Counted from the first letter of the stretch, positions 1 through 9,085 are shown. The stretch: 64,000 bases of DNA from Maribacter huludaoensis (GCF_029350945.1 NZ_JARKMS010000002.1:156145-220144), one strand, 5' to 3'. Notes: generated by a model from the letters alone, not told the origin. Numbers and translations: made by a program.

Positions 1-1
1 T

Positions 2-385
2 AAACTTACGGCGTGTATTTCGGTAAAGATCAGATATTCAGATTTTAATACCTATTCAAAGCAAATGCGAATTCCCTATACCAGTGGAGACCATATTTTA
101 ATACCTAAAATATTAGAGCTGTTCAAAAACTTATATAACCGTAGGTTATTAGTGAGGCTAATTGGTATACGTTTTAGTCATTTGGTATCTGGTAACTACC
201 AAATTAACCTGTTTGATGACACGGAAGAAATCTTAAGTCTTTACAACGCTATGGATAATATTAGAAAACGTTACGGAGATAAAAGTGTTTTGCGGGCATC
301 GGGCATGGGAGCAAAGACCATTGGTAGAATGCATAATCCTTTCAACGGACTGCCGCCAGTTGTTTTGGCACATCGGAAGATTTAG
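2..385 (+). CDS. dinB: DNA polymerase IV (Y-family), C-terminal part, cut by window start
   Basis: The frame is open from base 2, upstream of the first ATG, so this is the last 127 residues of a gene that begins outside the window. The visible part matches the little-finger DNA-binding domain and tail of DinB-type translesion polymerases: a basic segment with RRLLVRLIGIRFSHLV, then NYQINLFDD and a final part with RYGDKSVLRASGM. The catalytic palm is not in view. It is followed about 480 bases later, on the same strand, by a DnaE-type polymerase. In Bacteroidota such pairs are usually SOS-mutagenesis cassettes; that role is inferred from family and context. Confidence 0.85.
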   Translation, partial: KLTACISVKIRYSDFNTYSKQMRIPYTSGDHILIPKILELFKNLYNRRLLVRLIGIRFSHLVSGNYQINLFDDTEEILSLYNAMDNIRKRYGDKSVLRASGMGAKTIGRMHNPFNGLPPVVLAHRKI

Positions 386-868
386 TTGTTGGTTCTTCGT
401 TGTTGGTTCTTGGTAGGTATGCCTGGTCACGAAGAGTTAAGATTTGTTTGTTGAGGAGAGAAAAGAAGTTAGAATATAGAAAATAGAGAAGCGAGAAAGC
501 GTAATGCGCACTGCGTTACACGCTATGAGCAAAAAAAACCAATAACCATCAACTAAAAAGAGGAGGCACAAAGAAGTGATCTGTTGAATTGGGGTAACAA
601 TGATAATCTCTAGTACTCATTTTCGGCAGATTGCTTCAGTGAAAACCTCGCAAATACGAAATCCGTTCACTGAGCGTAGCCGAAGTGAAATCTTGAGTGA
701 TAAAGTAGAAGTTATAAAAGAGAATATAGAGAAGAGAGAAAACGCAATGCGCTACACGCCTAACGCCACACGCGAAGCGTAAAAAAATAGCGTTTAGCGC
801 GTAGCGTCAAGCGAACAGCGTACTGCGAAAAGATCGAACAACAGACAACCAACAACCATCAACCAAAA
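386..868. repeat. Composite intergenic repeats between dinB and dnaE2
   Basis: This 483-base gap has no convincing gene. It contains at least two copies of a composite unit (about 456-515 and 718-760): a purine-rich part of the GAATATAGA/GAGAAG type followed by GCG-rich sequence such as GCGTAATGCGC or CGCAATGCGC. CAACCATCAAC-like tracts occur near 537-557 and 841-866, the latter directly before the dnaE start. A partial palindrome lies at 666-689 (TTCACT ... AGTGAA). The same kinds of unit recur after dnaE (3867-4036). The high GC against an AT-rich background marks them as repeats rather than decayed coding DNA. Confidence 0.6.
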
Positions 869-3800
869 ATGTACCTAAACTGTCACACATATTACAGCCT
901 TCGTTACGGGACTTTCTCGGAAATTGAGCTTTTACAATTGGCAAAAAAGCATGGCATTACGCAATTGGTGTTGACCGATATTAATAACACCTCTGCTTGC
1001 TTGAATTTTGTGCGTAAAGCACCTGAATATGATGTGACGCCTATTTTAGGTATCGATTTTAGAAACGGAATAGAGCCTTGCTTTGTAGGTATTGCCAAGA
1101 ATAATGAGGGATTTTTGGAGCTCAATGATTTTTTGTCGCATCACATTCATCAAGAAAAGGAAATCCCGGAAATAGCTCCACAGTTTAAAGAGGTGTTTGT
1201 TGTTTATCCCTTTGAGAAAGTCCTTCTGCACGAAAAAAAAGCCTTTGCGGAAAATGAGTTTATCGGGGTTTCCGTAAATGAGTTGAAACGACTGCGATTT
1301 TCTAAACTTTTAGAACAACGAGATAAAATTGTATTGCTGCAACCCGTAACGTTTAGGAACAAGCGAGACTTTAATGCACACAGATTATTACGCGCTATTG
1401 ATAATAATACCTTGTTAAGTATGCTGCCCATTACCGAACAGGCGCGGGAAGATGAGCATATGTACGCCATACCCAATTTGGCGGCACATTTTTCTGAACA
1501 TAGTTTTATTCTAGAAAATACCCAGCTGTTAATGGGTAGCTGTTCTATAAACTTTGATTTTTCCGAAGGTCGAAAAACGCAAAATTTAAATCTGTATTTA
1601 GGCAGTAAAGAAGAAGATGAGGCATTTTTGGAAAAGTTATGTCAAGAAGGTTTACCGTATAGATATCCAGAAATAAATCAGGCTGTTTTGGATCGTTTAG
1701 AAAAAGAGCTGTACCTCATTAAAGAAATGAATTTCGTTTCTTACTTTCTTATTAATTGGGATATTATCTCATATGCCCGTAAACAGAATTTTTTTTATGT
1801 TGGGCGGGGTAGTGGAGCCAATAGTATTGTAGCCTACCTGCTTTTTATTACCGATGTGGATCCTATGGAGCTCGACTTGTATTTTGAGCGATTCATTAAC
1901 TTGTATCGTGTAAATCCGCCCGATTTTGATATTGATTTTTCACATAGGGATAGACCTGTTATGACGGAATATATTTTTAATCGTTTTGATCATGTGGCAC
2001 TGTTGGGTACCTATGTTACTTTTCAATCTAGAGGAGTAATACGTGAGCTGGGTAAGGTTTTCGGTCTACCAAAAGATGAAATAGATTTACTGTGCGATGG
2101 TAATATACAGGCAAGTAGGTTAGATAATATTTCAACTTTGGTTTTGAAGTATACACAACTGCTACACGGTATGCCCAATTACTTGAGTATTCATGCAGGA
2201 GGTATCCTAATAACCGAGAAACCTATTCATTGGTTTTCGGCAACCAATATGCCCCCAAAAGGATTTCCTACTACGCAGTTTGATATGGTCATTGCCGAAG
2301 ATGTCGGTATTTTTAAATTTGATATTCTAGCCCAACGCGGACTCTCTAAAATAAAGGAGACTTTGGATATTCTGGAACGCGACAGGCCTGAGGAATTTGC
2401 AAAATTCGATATTCATGATATCAAGGCATTCAAGAAGGACCCTAAAATTAATAATTTAGTAAAAACAGCGCAGTGCATGGGATGTTTTTATGTGGAATCA
2501 CCTGCCATGCGTATGTTGTTGAAAAAGCTAGAAGTAGATACATACTTAGGTCTTGTAGCGGCAAGTTCCATTATTCGCCCAGGAGTATCTAAAAGCGGAA
2601 TGATGCGCGAATACATTCTTAGGCATCGCAATAAAGGTAGGGCAGAAAAGATGGCGCATCCGGTCATGTTAGAGATTATGCCAGAGACGTACGGGGTTAT
2701 GGTCTACCAAGAAGATGTGATAAAAGTAGCCCACCATTTTGCCGATTTGGATTTAGGTGAAGCCGATGTGTTACGCCGCGGAATGAGCGGTAAGTTCCGT
2801 TCTCGTGAGGAGTTCCAAAAAGTGCAGGATACCTTTATGGATAACTGCCGCAAAAAAGGATATGCCGAGAAGCTCATTCAGGAGGTGTGGAATCAAGTAG
2901 CAAGTTTTGCCGGCTACGCTTTTGCAAAAGGGCATTCTGCATCCTATGCTGTAGAAAGTTATCAAAGTTTATTCTTGAGGGCATACTATCCATTAGAATA
3001 TATGGTAGCCGTACTCAATAATGGTGGCGGATTTTATAAACCCGAATTCTATGTGCACGAAGCACGTATGCTGGGCGCAACAATACATCCGCCTTGCGTA
3101 AATAAGAGTAATGCAAGCAATTGTATTTATGGTAAGGATCTGTATTTAGGTTTAGGATATCTGCGGGAGTTGGAACAACGGGTAATGGAGCGTATTTTAA
3201 AAGAACGCTTTGTAAAAGGATTGTTTGCATCCTTGGAAGATTTTCTGGATAGATTGATTATCTCTATAGAACAAGTAAGCATTTTAATACGGATCGATGC
3301 ATTCAGGTTTACCGATACCAACAAACACGAACTCCTCTGGAAAGCACATTTGCTGTTGAACAAGACCAAGAAAATAGACCACCCTAAACTATTTGCGCCA
3401 AGGCATCAGCATTTTGAAATTCCGTCATTGTATAGTACAAATTTAGAAGTAGCTTTTACGCAATTGGAATTATTGGGATTTAGCTTGTGTAGTCCGTTTG
3501 AACTCCTGGAAAATGTGCCTTTGAATAGTTTGGGGAGTAAAGATTTAGAACGTTATCTGAACAGAAATATCGATATCTATGGGTATTTGATTACGGTAAA
3601 GCGTACCAGAACACATACAAAAAAAGCAATGTTCTTTGCTACACTATTAGACCAACAAGGGCAAGTTTTTGATACCGTATTGTTTCCGCCTGTAGCAGCA
3701 AAATATACATTTAGGGGAAGAGGTATTTATAGGTTCTACGGTAAAGTGGTCAGTGAATTTGGGTTCTTAAGTATTGAGGTTATTAAACTACAAAAACAAG

Positions 3801-3898
3801 ATTTTATTCAAGACCCTAGATATGCAGATATGAAAACCAGCGTCAAGGTCTTTGACCAAAAGAAAACTGGAGAAGAGAATATAGAAGTTAGAGAATAG
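869..3898 (+). CDS. dnaE2: Error-prone DNA polymerase III alpha subunit (DnaE2-like)
   Basis: A protein of 1009 residues with the order of a C-family polymerase: N-terminal PHP-type region (first about 200 residues), palm with GRGSGANS near residue 312 and the catalytic motif PDFDIDF with D352 and D354, a thumb/fingers region containing MVYQEDVIKVA and AKGHSASYA, and a C-terminal OB-fold-like segment. Length fits the short error-prone type rather than the roughly 1160-residue replicative subunit. It follows dinB on the same strand, as in damage-inducible translesion cassettes. The last codons (GEENIEVRE) are encoded by a copy of the neighbouring intergenic repeat, so the C-terminus was probably extended or replaced by repeat DNA. 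No LexA site was identified. Confidence 0.85.
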   Translation: MYLNCHTYYSLRYGTFSEIELLQLAKKHGITQLVLTDINNTSACLNFVRKAPEYDVTPILGIDFRNGIEPCFVGIAKNNEGFLELNDFLSHHIHQEKEIPEIAPQFKEVFVVYPFEKVLLHEKKAFAENEFIGVSVNELKRLRFSKLLEQRDKIVLLQPVTFRNKRDFNAHRLLRAIDNNTLLSMLPITEQAREDEHMYAIPNLAAHFSEHSFILENTQLLMGSCSINFDFSEGRKTQNLNLYLGSKEEDEAFLEKLCQEGLPYRYPEINQAVLDRLEKELYLIKEMNFVSYFLINWDIISYARKQNFFYVGRGSGANSIVAYLLFITDVDPMELDLYFERFINLYRVNPPDFDIDFSHRDRPVMTEYIFNRFDHVALLGTYVTFQSRGVIRELGKVFGLPKDEIDLLCDGNIQASRLDNISTLVLKYTQLLHGMPNYLSIHAGGILITEKPIHWFSATNMPPKGFPTTQFDMVIAEDVGIFKFDILAQRGLSKIKETLDILERDRPEEFAKFDIHDIKAFKKDPKINNLVKTAQCMGCFYVESPAMRMLLKKLEVDTYLGLVAASSIIRPGVSKSGMMREYILRHRNKGRAEKMAHPVMLEIMPETYGVMVYQEDVIKVAHHFADLDLGEADVLRRGMSGKFRSREEFQKVQDTFMDNCRKKGYAEKLIQEVWNQVASFAGYAFAKGHSASYAVESYQSLFLRAYYPLEYMVAVLNNGGGFYKPEFYVHEARMLGATIHPPCVNKSNASNCIYGKDLYLGLGYLRELEQRVMERILKERFVKGLFASLEDFLDRLIISIEQVSILIRIDAFRFTDTNKHELLWKAHLLLNKTKKIDHPKLFAPRHQHFEIPSLYSTNLEVAFTQLELLGFSLCSPFELLENVPLNSLGSKDLERYLNRNIDIYGYLITVKRTRTHTKKAMFFATLLDQQGQVFDTVLFPPVAAKYTFRGRGIYRFYGKVVSEFGFLSIEVIKLQKQDFIQDPRYADMKTSVKVFDQKKTGEENIEVRE

Positions 3899-4036
3899 AG
3901 GAAGCGCCGTTCGCTTTTCGCAATGCGCCACGCGCTAACCGCAAATTAATCATAGACTTAAGCGTTTAGCGCGAGGCGACCGGCGTATGGCGCATAGCGC
4001 CCAGTGCAAAAACTATCAACCATCAACCGTCAACTA
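3867..4036. repeat. Composite GCG-rich intergenic repeat after dnaE2
   Basis: It begins inside the dnaE 3' end with GAGAAGAGAATATAGAAG, continues into GCG-rich sequence (CGCAATGCGCCACGCGC, GCGTTTAGCGCGAGGCG) and ends in ATCAACCATCAACC tracts. The same three components occur on the other side of dnaE, so the gene is bracketed by related repeats. Function unknown. Confidence 0.55.
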
Positions 4037-4046
4037 ACAAGCATTC

Positions 4047-4184
4047 TTAAAAAGCCTCTAGTACATATCCTAAAATCCAAAAAAGTATCAAGAACACAAA
4101 AAAGGTTCCTATACATCCACATTTGCCACCACCTATTTTTTTTGCGCCGTACCAAGCACCAAAGAATTGTATCAATTTTTTCAT
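4047..4184 (-). CDS. Small membrane protein, 45 residues, unknown function
   Basis: A minus-strand frame from ATG at 4184 to TAA at 4047 encodes 45 residues. It starts MKKLIQFFGAWYGAKKIGGG, continues with a short KCGCIG segment that has two cysteines, then a strongly hydrophobic stretch (TFFVFLILFWILGYVLEAF) that could span the membrane once. Amphipathic start, Gly/Cys turn and clean TM segment make it look like a genuine small protein rather than chance reading. It is too short for ordinary gene calling. The plus-strand frame across it (4004-4186) has a poor, low-complexity protein. I do not recognise a family. Confidence 0.55.
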   Translation of the reverse strand: MKKLIQFFGAWYGAKKIGGGKCGCIGTFFVFLILFWILGYVLEAF

Positions 4185-4278
4185 GAGTGCAATTTACGAG
4201 TTTGTTTGGTTGGTATTGATTTGAAAATTAGCTTGAAAGATAATTTTGATATGATTAAAGATGTTTATCTTTTAAATT

Positions 4279-5298
4279 TTATAAACCATTATATTCTTTA
4301 AACCAGTTTATGAACATTGAAACTCCAGCCTTAATATCTACAGAACTTTTATAACCTAAAGCTTGTAATTTTTTTGTATCGGCCCAAGTTCTGGGTACGT
4401 CTCCTGGTTGCATTGGTAAAAAATCTTTTTCAGCGGTAATTTCTAAACTGGTTTCAACGGCTTTGATAAAGTCTAATAAATTTTGTGGTTGTCCATTACC
4501 GATATTTAAAATATGGTAAAATAAGTTATCTTCATTTACCACAGGTTTGTGGTTGATCAAAATTTCAATACCATCAATAATATCATCGATATAAGTAAAA
4601 TCGCGACTCATATCCCCTTTATTAAAAATTTTAATAGGTTTTCCTTTAGTTATTGCATCTGCAAAAAGTATTGGCGCCATATCTGGCCTTCCCCATGGTC
4701 CATAAACAGTGAAAAAGCGTAAGCCTGTTGTAGGAAGATTATATAGATGACTATAGGTGTGAGCTAATAATTCATTACTTTTTTTTGTAGCAGCATATAA
4801 GGAAACGGGTTTATTTACATTATCATTTTCCGAGAATGGAACTTTTGAATTTGTTCCATAAACAGAGGAACTTGACGCATATAGAAAGTGCTCAATTTTA
4901 TAATTTCGGCAGCATTCCAAAAGATTAACAAAGCCGACTAAATTAGATTGTACATATGCGTGTGGATTTTCTAATGAATATCGAACACCTGCCTGAGCTG
5001 CTAAATGAACTACTTGATTAAATTTTTCTTCTTCAAAAAGACGCTCTATTTTAATTAAGTCTGTAATATCCATTTTAGTAAATCGATAATTAGAGTATTT
5101 TAGACTTTTTGATAATTGTCCATTTTCCGGAATTAAATTCCGCTTAATTCCTGAATCTTCTAATCTGTCATATTTTAAATTTATATCGTAATAATCATTT
5201 ATATTATCAAGACCAACTATCTCATGTCCAGATTTAATAAGTCTTTCAACTAAATGGTAACCAATAAATCCTGCAGCCCCGGTCACTAAAATTTTCAT
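4279..5298 (-). CDS. NAD-dependent sugar epimerase, UDP-glucuronate 4-epimerase type
   Basis: An extended SDR enzyme. I chose the ATG at 5298 (339 residues) because it begins directly at the Rossmann strand MKILVTGAAGFIG; a longer frame to 5361 adds 21 residues with no counterpart in the family. Seen: GxxGxxG at residues 7-13, SSSSVYG at 142-148 and the catalytic pair Y168/K172 in YAATK. The GLDNINDYYDINLKYDRL segment is typical of UDP-GlcA 4-epimerases, which supply UDP-galacturonate. It is divergent from the upxY-like gene and probably provides a nucleotide sugar to the neighbouring polysaccharide locus. Substrate is inferred from similarity only. Confidence 0.85.
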   Translation of the reverse strand: MKILVTGAAGFIGYHLVERLIKSGHEIVGLDNINDYYDINLKYDRLEDSGIKRNLIPENGQLSKSLKYSNYRFTKMDITDLIKIERLFEEEKFNQVVHLAAQAGVRYSLENPHAYVQSNLVGFVNLLECCRNYKIEHFLYASSSSVYGTNSKVPFSENDNVNKPVSLYAATKKSNELLAHTYSHLYNLPTTGLRFFTVYGPWGRPDMAPILFADAITKGKPIKIFNKGDMSRDFTYIDDIIDGIEILINHKPVVNEDNLFYHILNIGNGQPQNLLDFIKAVETSLEITAEKDFLPMQPGDVPRTWADTKKLQALGYKSSVDIKAGVSMFINWFKEYNGL

Positions 5299-5494
5299 AT
5301 GAACTCTACTTTGTAAAATTAAATTTGAATAAATAAAAGGTTTTAAAGATACTATATTCAATAAAGAACAAGTCTTTTACTATATGGAAATAGATAATCT
5401 GTGATTAAATAAAGTTTAAAGGTTAAATAAAATCTACTGAATTAAGTATTATTTCTTGAAATATAATTTTGTGACTTTGGCATACTTTTAGCTT

Positions 5495-5568
5495 ATTACA
5501 TCTTAGCAATATTTAACGATAAACTTCGTTATGTTTTCATCTTACATGCTTGGTTAATTAGATGTAAT
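5495..5568. promoter_or_regulatory. Nested inverted repeats ahead of the antiterminator gene
   Basis: ATTACATCT at 5495-5503 is complementary to AGATGTAAT at 5560-5568. Inside lies a second perfect stem, TAACGA (5514-5519) with TCGTTA (5526-5531) around a six-base loop. The structure ends 41 bases before the ATG at 5610, so it could fold in the leader RNA or bind a regulator. Only the repeats are seen; function is a guess. Confidence 0.3.
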
Positions 5569-5609
5569 CAACTGTAAAACATTTAATGTAACTAACCAAT
5601 TTCCATTTA

Positions 5610-6116
5610 ATGCATCAAAGTAATGCAACCCATATTAATTCCTTGAAGTGGTTTGTTTTAGTCGTTAAGGCTAAACGAGAAAAGCAAGTCGCTGAGATTT
5701 TGGAGCGTCATAACTTTGAAATTTATTGTCCTGTAAAAAAAGAAGTTAGGCAATGGAGCGATCGCAAAAAAACTATTGAAGTTCCAGTTTTTGATAATTA
5801 TGTATTTGTAAGGTTAAAAGAATCTGAAAGAGATACGGTCTTTATAACATCATATATTAAAAAATATATGTATTGGTTGGGTAAGCCAGCAGTTGTACGT
5901 GATGTAGAAATAGATGTTATAAAAGAATGGATGGCTAATGATTCTATTTGTACGGTTAAATCTTCACAATTGCAAAAAGGTAAGTTAATTACAATAGAAA
6001 AAGGTGCTTTTAAAAATAAAAAAGCTATCATACAACAAGTTCGCAGAAATGAACTTAAACTTGTTTTAAATGGTTTGGGTATTGTCTTATCTGCTAAAAT
6101 TAGAGATGTGGCTTAA
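5610..6116 (+). CDS. UpxY-family transcription antiterminator (NusG-like)
   Basis: A 168-residue NusG paralogue. Residues about 10-115 form the NGN domain (WFVLVVKAKREKQVAEILE near the start, then FEIYCPVKKEVRQW and VPVFDNYVFVRL). Residues about 120-165 form a KOW-type domain (LITIEKGAFKNKKAIIQQV). In Bacteroidota, UpxY proteins are encoded at the start of capsule operons and let RNA polymerase read through the long untranslated leader of their own operon. Here it is the first plus-strand gene before a run of polysaccharide genes, with about 590 bases of largely non-coding DNA behind it, which fits that role. Confidence 0.85.
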   Translation: MHQSNATHINSLKWFVLVVKAKREKQVAEILERHNFEIYCPVKKEVRQWSDRKKTIEVPVFDNYVFVRLKESERDTVFITSYIKKYMYWLGKPAVVRDVEIDVIKEWMANDSICTVKSSQLQKGKLITIEKGAFKNKKAIIQQVRRNELKLVLNGLGIVLSAKIRDVA

Positions 6117-6710
6117 TTTTTATTGTGCTATTTATTCTGGTCATCTTTTTAGCAATTATTGCTAGCCTAGAATATAGATATAAAGTTTAGACACTAAGTT
6201 ACGGTCACCCCTTTTTTGTGTAATTTGACTTAATTACAATTGATATTTTTTTTATTACTTCCAAATTACTTTTATTTGCCCTACCATAACTATAAATTTA
6301 CCATAACCGCAGTATTTGTAGGGTTTTTCGCCTAAATATTTATAAAAGTTATTGTAAATAGACTGAACACTAATCTAAATGAATTATCGCATTAACTCAA
6401 TATTGCGAAATATTTTATGTGGATTTAACGGCGGAGCCGTTGAACAAACTCTAGAAATCGACAAGAAGAATTCCATTTTTTTAGTTCAGATTATCCTTTC
6501 TAATTGTCAAGTGCTTCATTTTATTAGTAGTGGTTTAAAAGTTTAAATTTAAGTTTGTACCACATAATTAATCTATTGGGATTATGCTATTATCAAGTAA
6601 ATTAATTAATTCGTCGATAGTAGTTGTACCAACAAGTTTTTTCATCCAATTTTGTCTTGTTAACTTATTAAATTTTAGATAATCATTTTCCTTGTCGTCC
6701 ATTTAAATAG
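6117..6710. other. Long leader between antiterminator and first polysaccharide gene
   Basis: 594 bases without a plus-strand gene. It holds a compact hairpin, AACGGC (6427-6432), loop GGA, GCCGTT (6436-6441), and an oligo-T run about 30 bases further on. A minus-strand frame of 44 residues (6568-6702) is listed separately. A long untranslated region right behind an upxY-type gene is where antitermination would be expected to act; that link is inference. Confidence 0.4.
6568..6702 (-). CDS. Possible small protein, 44 residues, antisense to the leader
   Basis: ATG at 6702 to TAA at 6568 gives a charged, soluble-looking peptide (MDDKENDYLKFNKLTRQNW, then KKLVGTTTIDELINLLDN). Codon use and the amphipathic ending look protein-like. 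No family is recognised. It may be a true small gene, the tail of a decayed one, or chance. It lies just upstream of, and opposite to, the sugar transferase gene. Confidence 0.3.
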   Translation of the reverse strand: MDDKENDYLKFNKLTRQNWMKKLVGTTTIDELINLLDNSIIPID

Positions 6711-8063
6711 ATGAAATACAGTAATTCAGATTTTATAATTCCTATTTCCATATTCTTACATTTATGTATTATAAATGGTGTGTTGTATATTCTAACGCCT
6801 GAGACGTATTTAAATGTATTTAATATTGTGTATTATAATATTAGTTGGTTGTTTATTTCATTTATTTTAAACTATTATACAACTGAAAGGAAGGAATTAT
6901 TTTTCACTAGGTTTCATAAAATAATACAAATTCTTTTTGTCTACTTTCTCTCTTATTTTGCCTTGTTTGCCATAAAGGATGAGAGTGTGCCATCTGTGCA
7001 GTATCAATATTTAGTTTATGCAATTTTATCTATTTGTCTAATATGGTATAGAGTATTGTTCTTTTGGATAAGGGGTAAATTTAGGGTTATAGGTCGTAAT
7101 AGTGTCAAAGTTGTTGTATTAGGTAGGGATAGAAATTTAAAGAAAATTAGAAAAGTATTTGATAACCCAACATTTGGTTATCATTATATGGGTTATTTTT
7201 CTGATAAAAGATCAAAAAGCCCTACGTATCTAGGGCAAATAGAGGAGTCGTTCGGTTATATTTTAAATTATGATGTTGACATAATTTATTGTGTAGCTTC
7301 TAACTTTAGTGAAGAAGAGCTTAAAAACTTTGTAAATTTTGCTGATAATAATTTAATTCGATTTAAGGTTATCTTAAATGATATGGATGTTTTTAACAGG
7401 GCAATGTCTGTTGAAACCTACAATACTACCCCAGTGCTAAATTTACGGAATGTGCCTTTGGATACAGAGTATGCCCGTATCATTAAACGTGCTTTTGATA
7501 TTGTATTTTCAGGATTGGTTATTTTACTGTTATTGTCTTGGTTAACTCCCATTCTGTATATATTGATTAAATTAGATTCTCCTGGAGATTTTTATTTTAA
7601 ACAAAAAAGGCACGGTTATAAAAGACAAACTTTTTGGTGTTACAAATACCGTTCAATGACGGTCAATAAAGAGTCAGATTCGCAAATGGCAAAAAAAGGG
7701 GATATGAGGGTAACTCGTATTGGTAAATTTATACGTAAAACTAGTATAGATGAATTGCCTCAGTTTATTAACGTGTTTAAGGGAGATATGAGTATTGTTG
7801 GTCCAAGACCCCATATGGTGGTCCATACTACAGATTATGAAAAATCTGTAGATAAATACTTAGTGCGCCATTTTGTAAAACCAGGTATTACCGGCTTAGC
7901 GCAGATAATGGGTTACAGAGGTGAAATCATTAAACCATCGGATATTAAGAATCGTACGCGTTTAGACATTTTCTATGTAGAAAGATGGTCAATGGGGTTA
8001 GATTTACGCATATTGTTTTACACGGTATATAATATAATTAAAGGAGAAGAAAAGGCTTATTAG
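6711..8063 (+). CDS. Undecaprenyl-phosphate sugar-phosphate transferase (initiating, WbaP/WcaJ type)
   Basis: 450 residues. The N-terminal part has about four hydrophobic membrane segments, then a nucleotide-binding-like region (VKVVVLGRDRNL), then another membrane helix and the C-terminal bacterial sugar transferase domain. Signature pieces are FKQKRHGYKRQTFWCYKYRSM, RKTSIDELPQFINVFKGDMS, VGPRP and KPGITGLAQIMG. This family moves a sugar-1-phosphate to undecaprenyl phosphate and so starts the repeat unit at the inner membrane. It heads locus A and is six bases from the next frame. A paralogue with the same GEEKAY ending lies on the minus strand at 31722-33068. Confidence 0.9.
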   Translation: MKYSNSDFIIPISIFLHLCIINGVLYILTPETYLNVFNIVYYNISWLFISFILNYYTTERKELFFTRFHKIIQILFVYFLSYFALFAIKDESVPSVQYQYLVYAILSICLIWYRVLFFWIRGKFRVIGRNSVKVVVLGRDRNLKKIRKVFDNPTFGYHYMGYFSDKRSKSPTYLGQIEESFGYILNYDVDIIYCVASNFSEEELKNFVNFADNNLIRFKVILNDMDVFNRAMSVETYNTTPVLNLRNVPLDTEYARIIKRAFDIVFSGLVILLLLSWLTPILYILIKLDSPGDFYFKQKRHGYKRQTFWCYKYRSMTVNKESDSQMAKKGDMRVTRIGKFIRKTSIDELPQFINVFKGDMSIVGPRPHMVVHTTDYEKSVDKYLVRHFVKPGITGLAQIMGYRGEIIKPSDIKNRTRLDIFYVERWSMGLDLRILFYTVYNIIKGEEKAY

Positions 8064-8095
8064 TACCTTTGCGGTACTTGTTTAATATACATTAT

Positions 8096-8911
8096 ATGAA
8101 AAAAATGCAAAGTAACCATTTAGATATTACAGATTTGTTATTCAGAAATGCTATCTTAATACTTTTATCAATATTTTTCGTTTCATGTGGAAGCATGAAA
8201 AAATCTACATATTTTTATGAATCTCCTGATTCAATCTACAATTCCTCAATTCATGAAAATGTAGAAGATACATTGCGAGAGAATGATTTGTTGAGTATAT
8301 CGGTTAGTAGTGTTAATAAAGAGGCGGCAGAAATGTTTAACACTTCTAATCAAGTAGGTGCAAACTCCGGTATGGTCAGTGGGGTATTAAGTCAAGCTTC
8401 AGGATATTTAATAGATAAAAGAGGGTTTATTCGCTTTCCTGTTTTAGGAGAAATAGAGGTTCAGGGTAGAACAAAAGATGAGGTTCGAGATTATATTACT
8501 ACTGCTTTAACTGAACAAAAATTATTGTTGAATCCAATTGTAGATGTGCGTATACTGAATTTTAGGGTGTCAGTTCTTGGTGAAGTCTTACGTCCTAATG
8601 TATTTACCGTGCCAAGTGAAAAAATATCGATTCTAGAAGCTTTAAGTTTAGCTGGTGATATTACTATTTATGGAAATAAAGAAAGAGTTTCACTGATTCG
8701 TGAAGTAGGAGAAAATAAAGTGCTTCAACATTTAGATCTTACGTCAAGTGATATTTTGAGTTCCCCATATTTTTATTTAAAATCAAATGATGTAATTTAT
8801 GTAGAGCCAAGACCCTCTAAAGCAGCTGAGGCAAGTGTAGTGAGACCGTGGATACCGGTAGCATTAAGTGTAGTTTCTTTGGCAATAATATCCATAGTAA
8901 ACTTCAGGTAG
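8096..8911 (+). CDS. Polysaccharide export lipoprotein, Wza-like (locus A)
   Basis: I took the ATG at 8096 (271 residues): it leaves a normal lipoprotein signal, with a hydrophobic run ILILLSIFF and the lipobox VSC before GSMKKS. An earlier ATG at 8069 would add nine residues. The body has the polysaccharide export domain (LRENDLLSISVSSVN, then GYLIDKRGFIRFPVLGEIEV) and a SLBB-type segment (VSVLGEVLRPNVFTVPSEK). The last residues form a hydrophobic helix. Such proteins form the outer-membrane pore that works with a Wzc kinase, encoded next. Confidence 0.9.
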   Translation: MKKMQSNHLDITDLLFRNAILILLSIFFVSCGSMKKSTYFYESPDSIYNSSIHENVEDTLRENDLLSISVSSVNKEAAEMFNTSNQVGANSGMVSGVLSQASGYLIDKRGFIRFPVLGEIEVQGRTKDEVRDYITTALTEQKLLLNPIVDVRILNFRVSVLGEVLRPNVFTVPSEKISILEALSLAGDITIYGNKERVSLIREVGENKVLQHLDLTSSDILSSPYFYLKSNDVIYVEPRPSKAAEASVVRPWIPVALSVVSLAIISIVNFR

Positions 8912-9085
8912 TGATATATGAAGCTTTATAGGTTAGTGTTCAATGTAGATTATTCCATTAGATAAGAATAACTATTTGTCTGAATAATTAATGTACCAAT
9001 TTTTTTTAAAATTGTAAGTTATGTTTAAAGTTAGAAATAATCACAATGCTTTGTATCTGGCTGTTAAATAAATTTTATATATAAA

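Noticed and set aside
600-782. 60-residue plus-strand frame between dinB and dnaE2
   Set aside because: It runs through repeat DNA (the palindrome at 666-689 and a GCG-rich unit), and its composition is not protein-like.
4004-4186. 60-residue plus-strand frame
   Set aside because: It is the antisense of a much more convincing minus-strand 45-residue membrane protein and begins inside repeat DNA.
5362-5609. Invertible promoter ahead of the UpxY gene
   Set aside because: The inverted arms are only 9 bases and 56 bases apart, and no recombinase gene is nearby; a leader RNA structure is more plausible.
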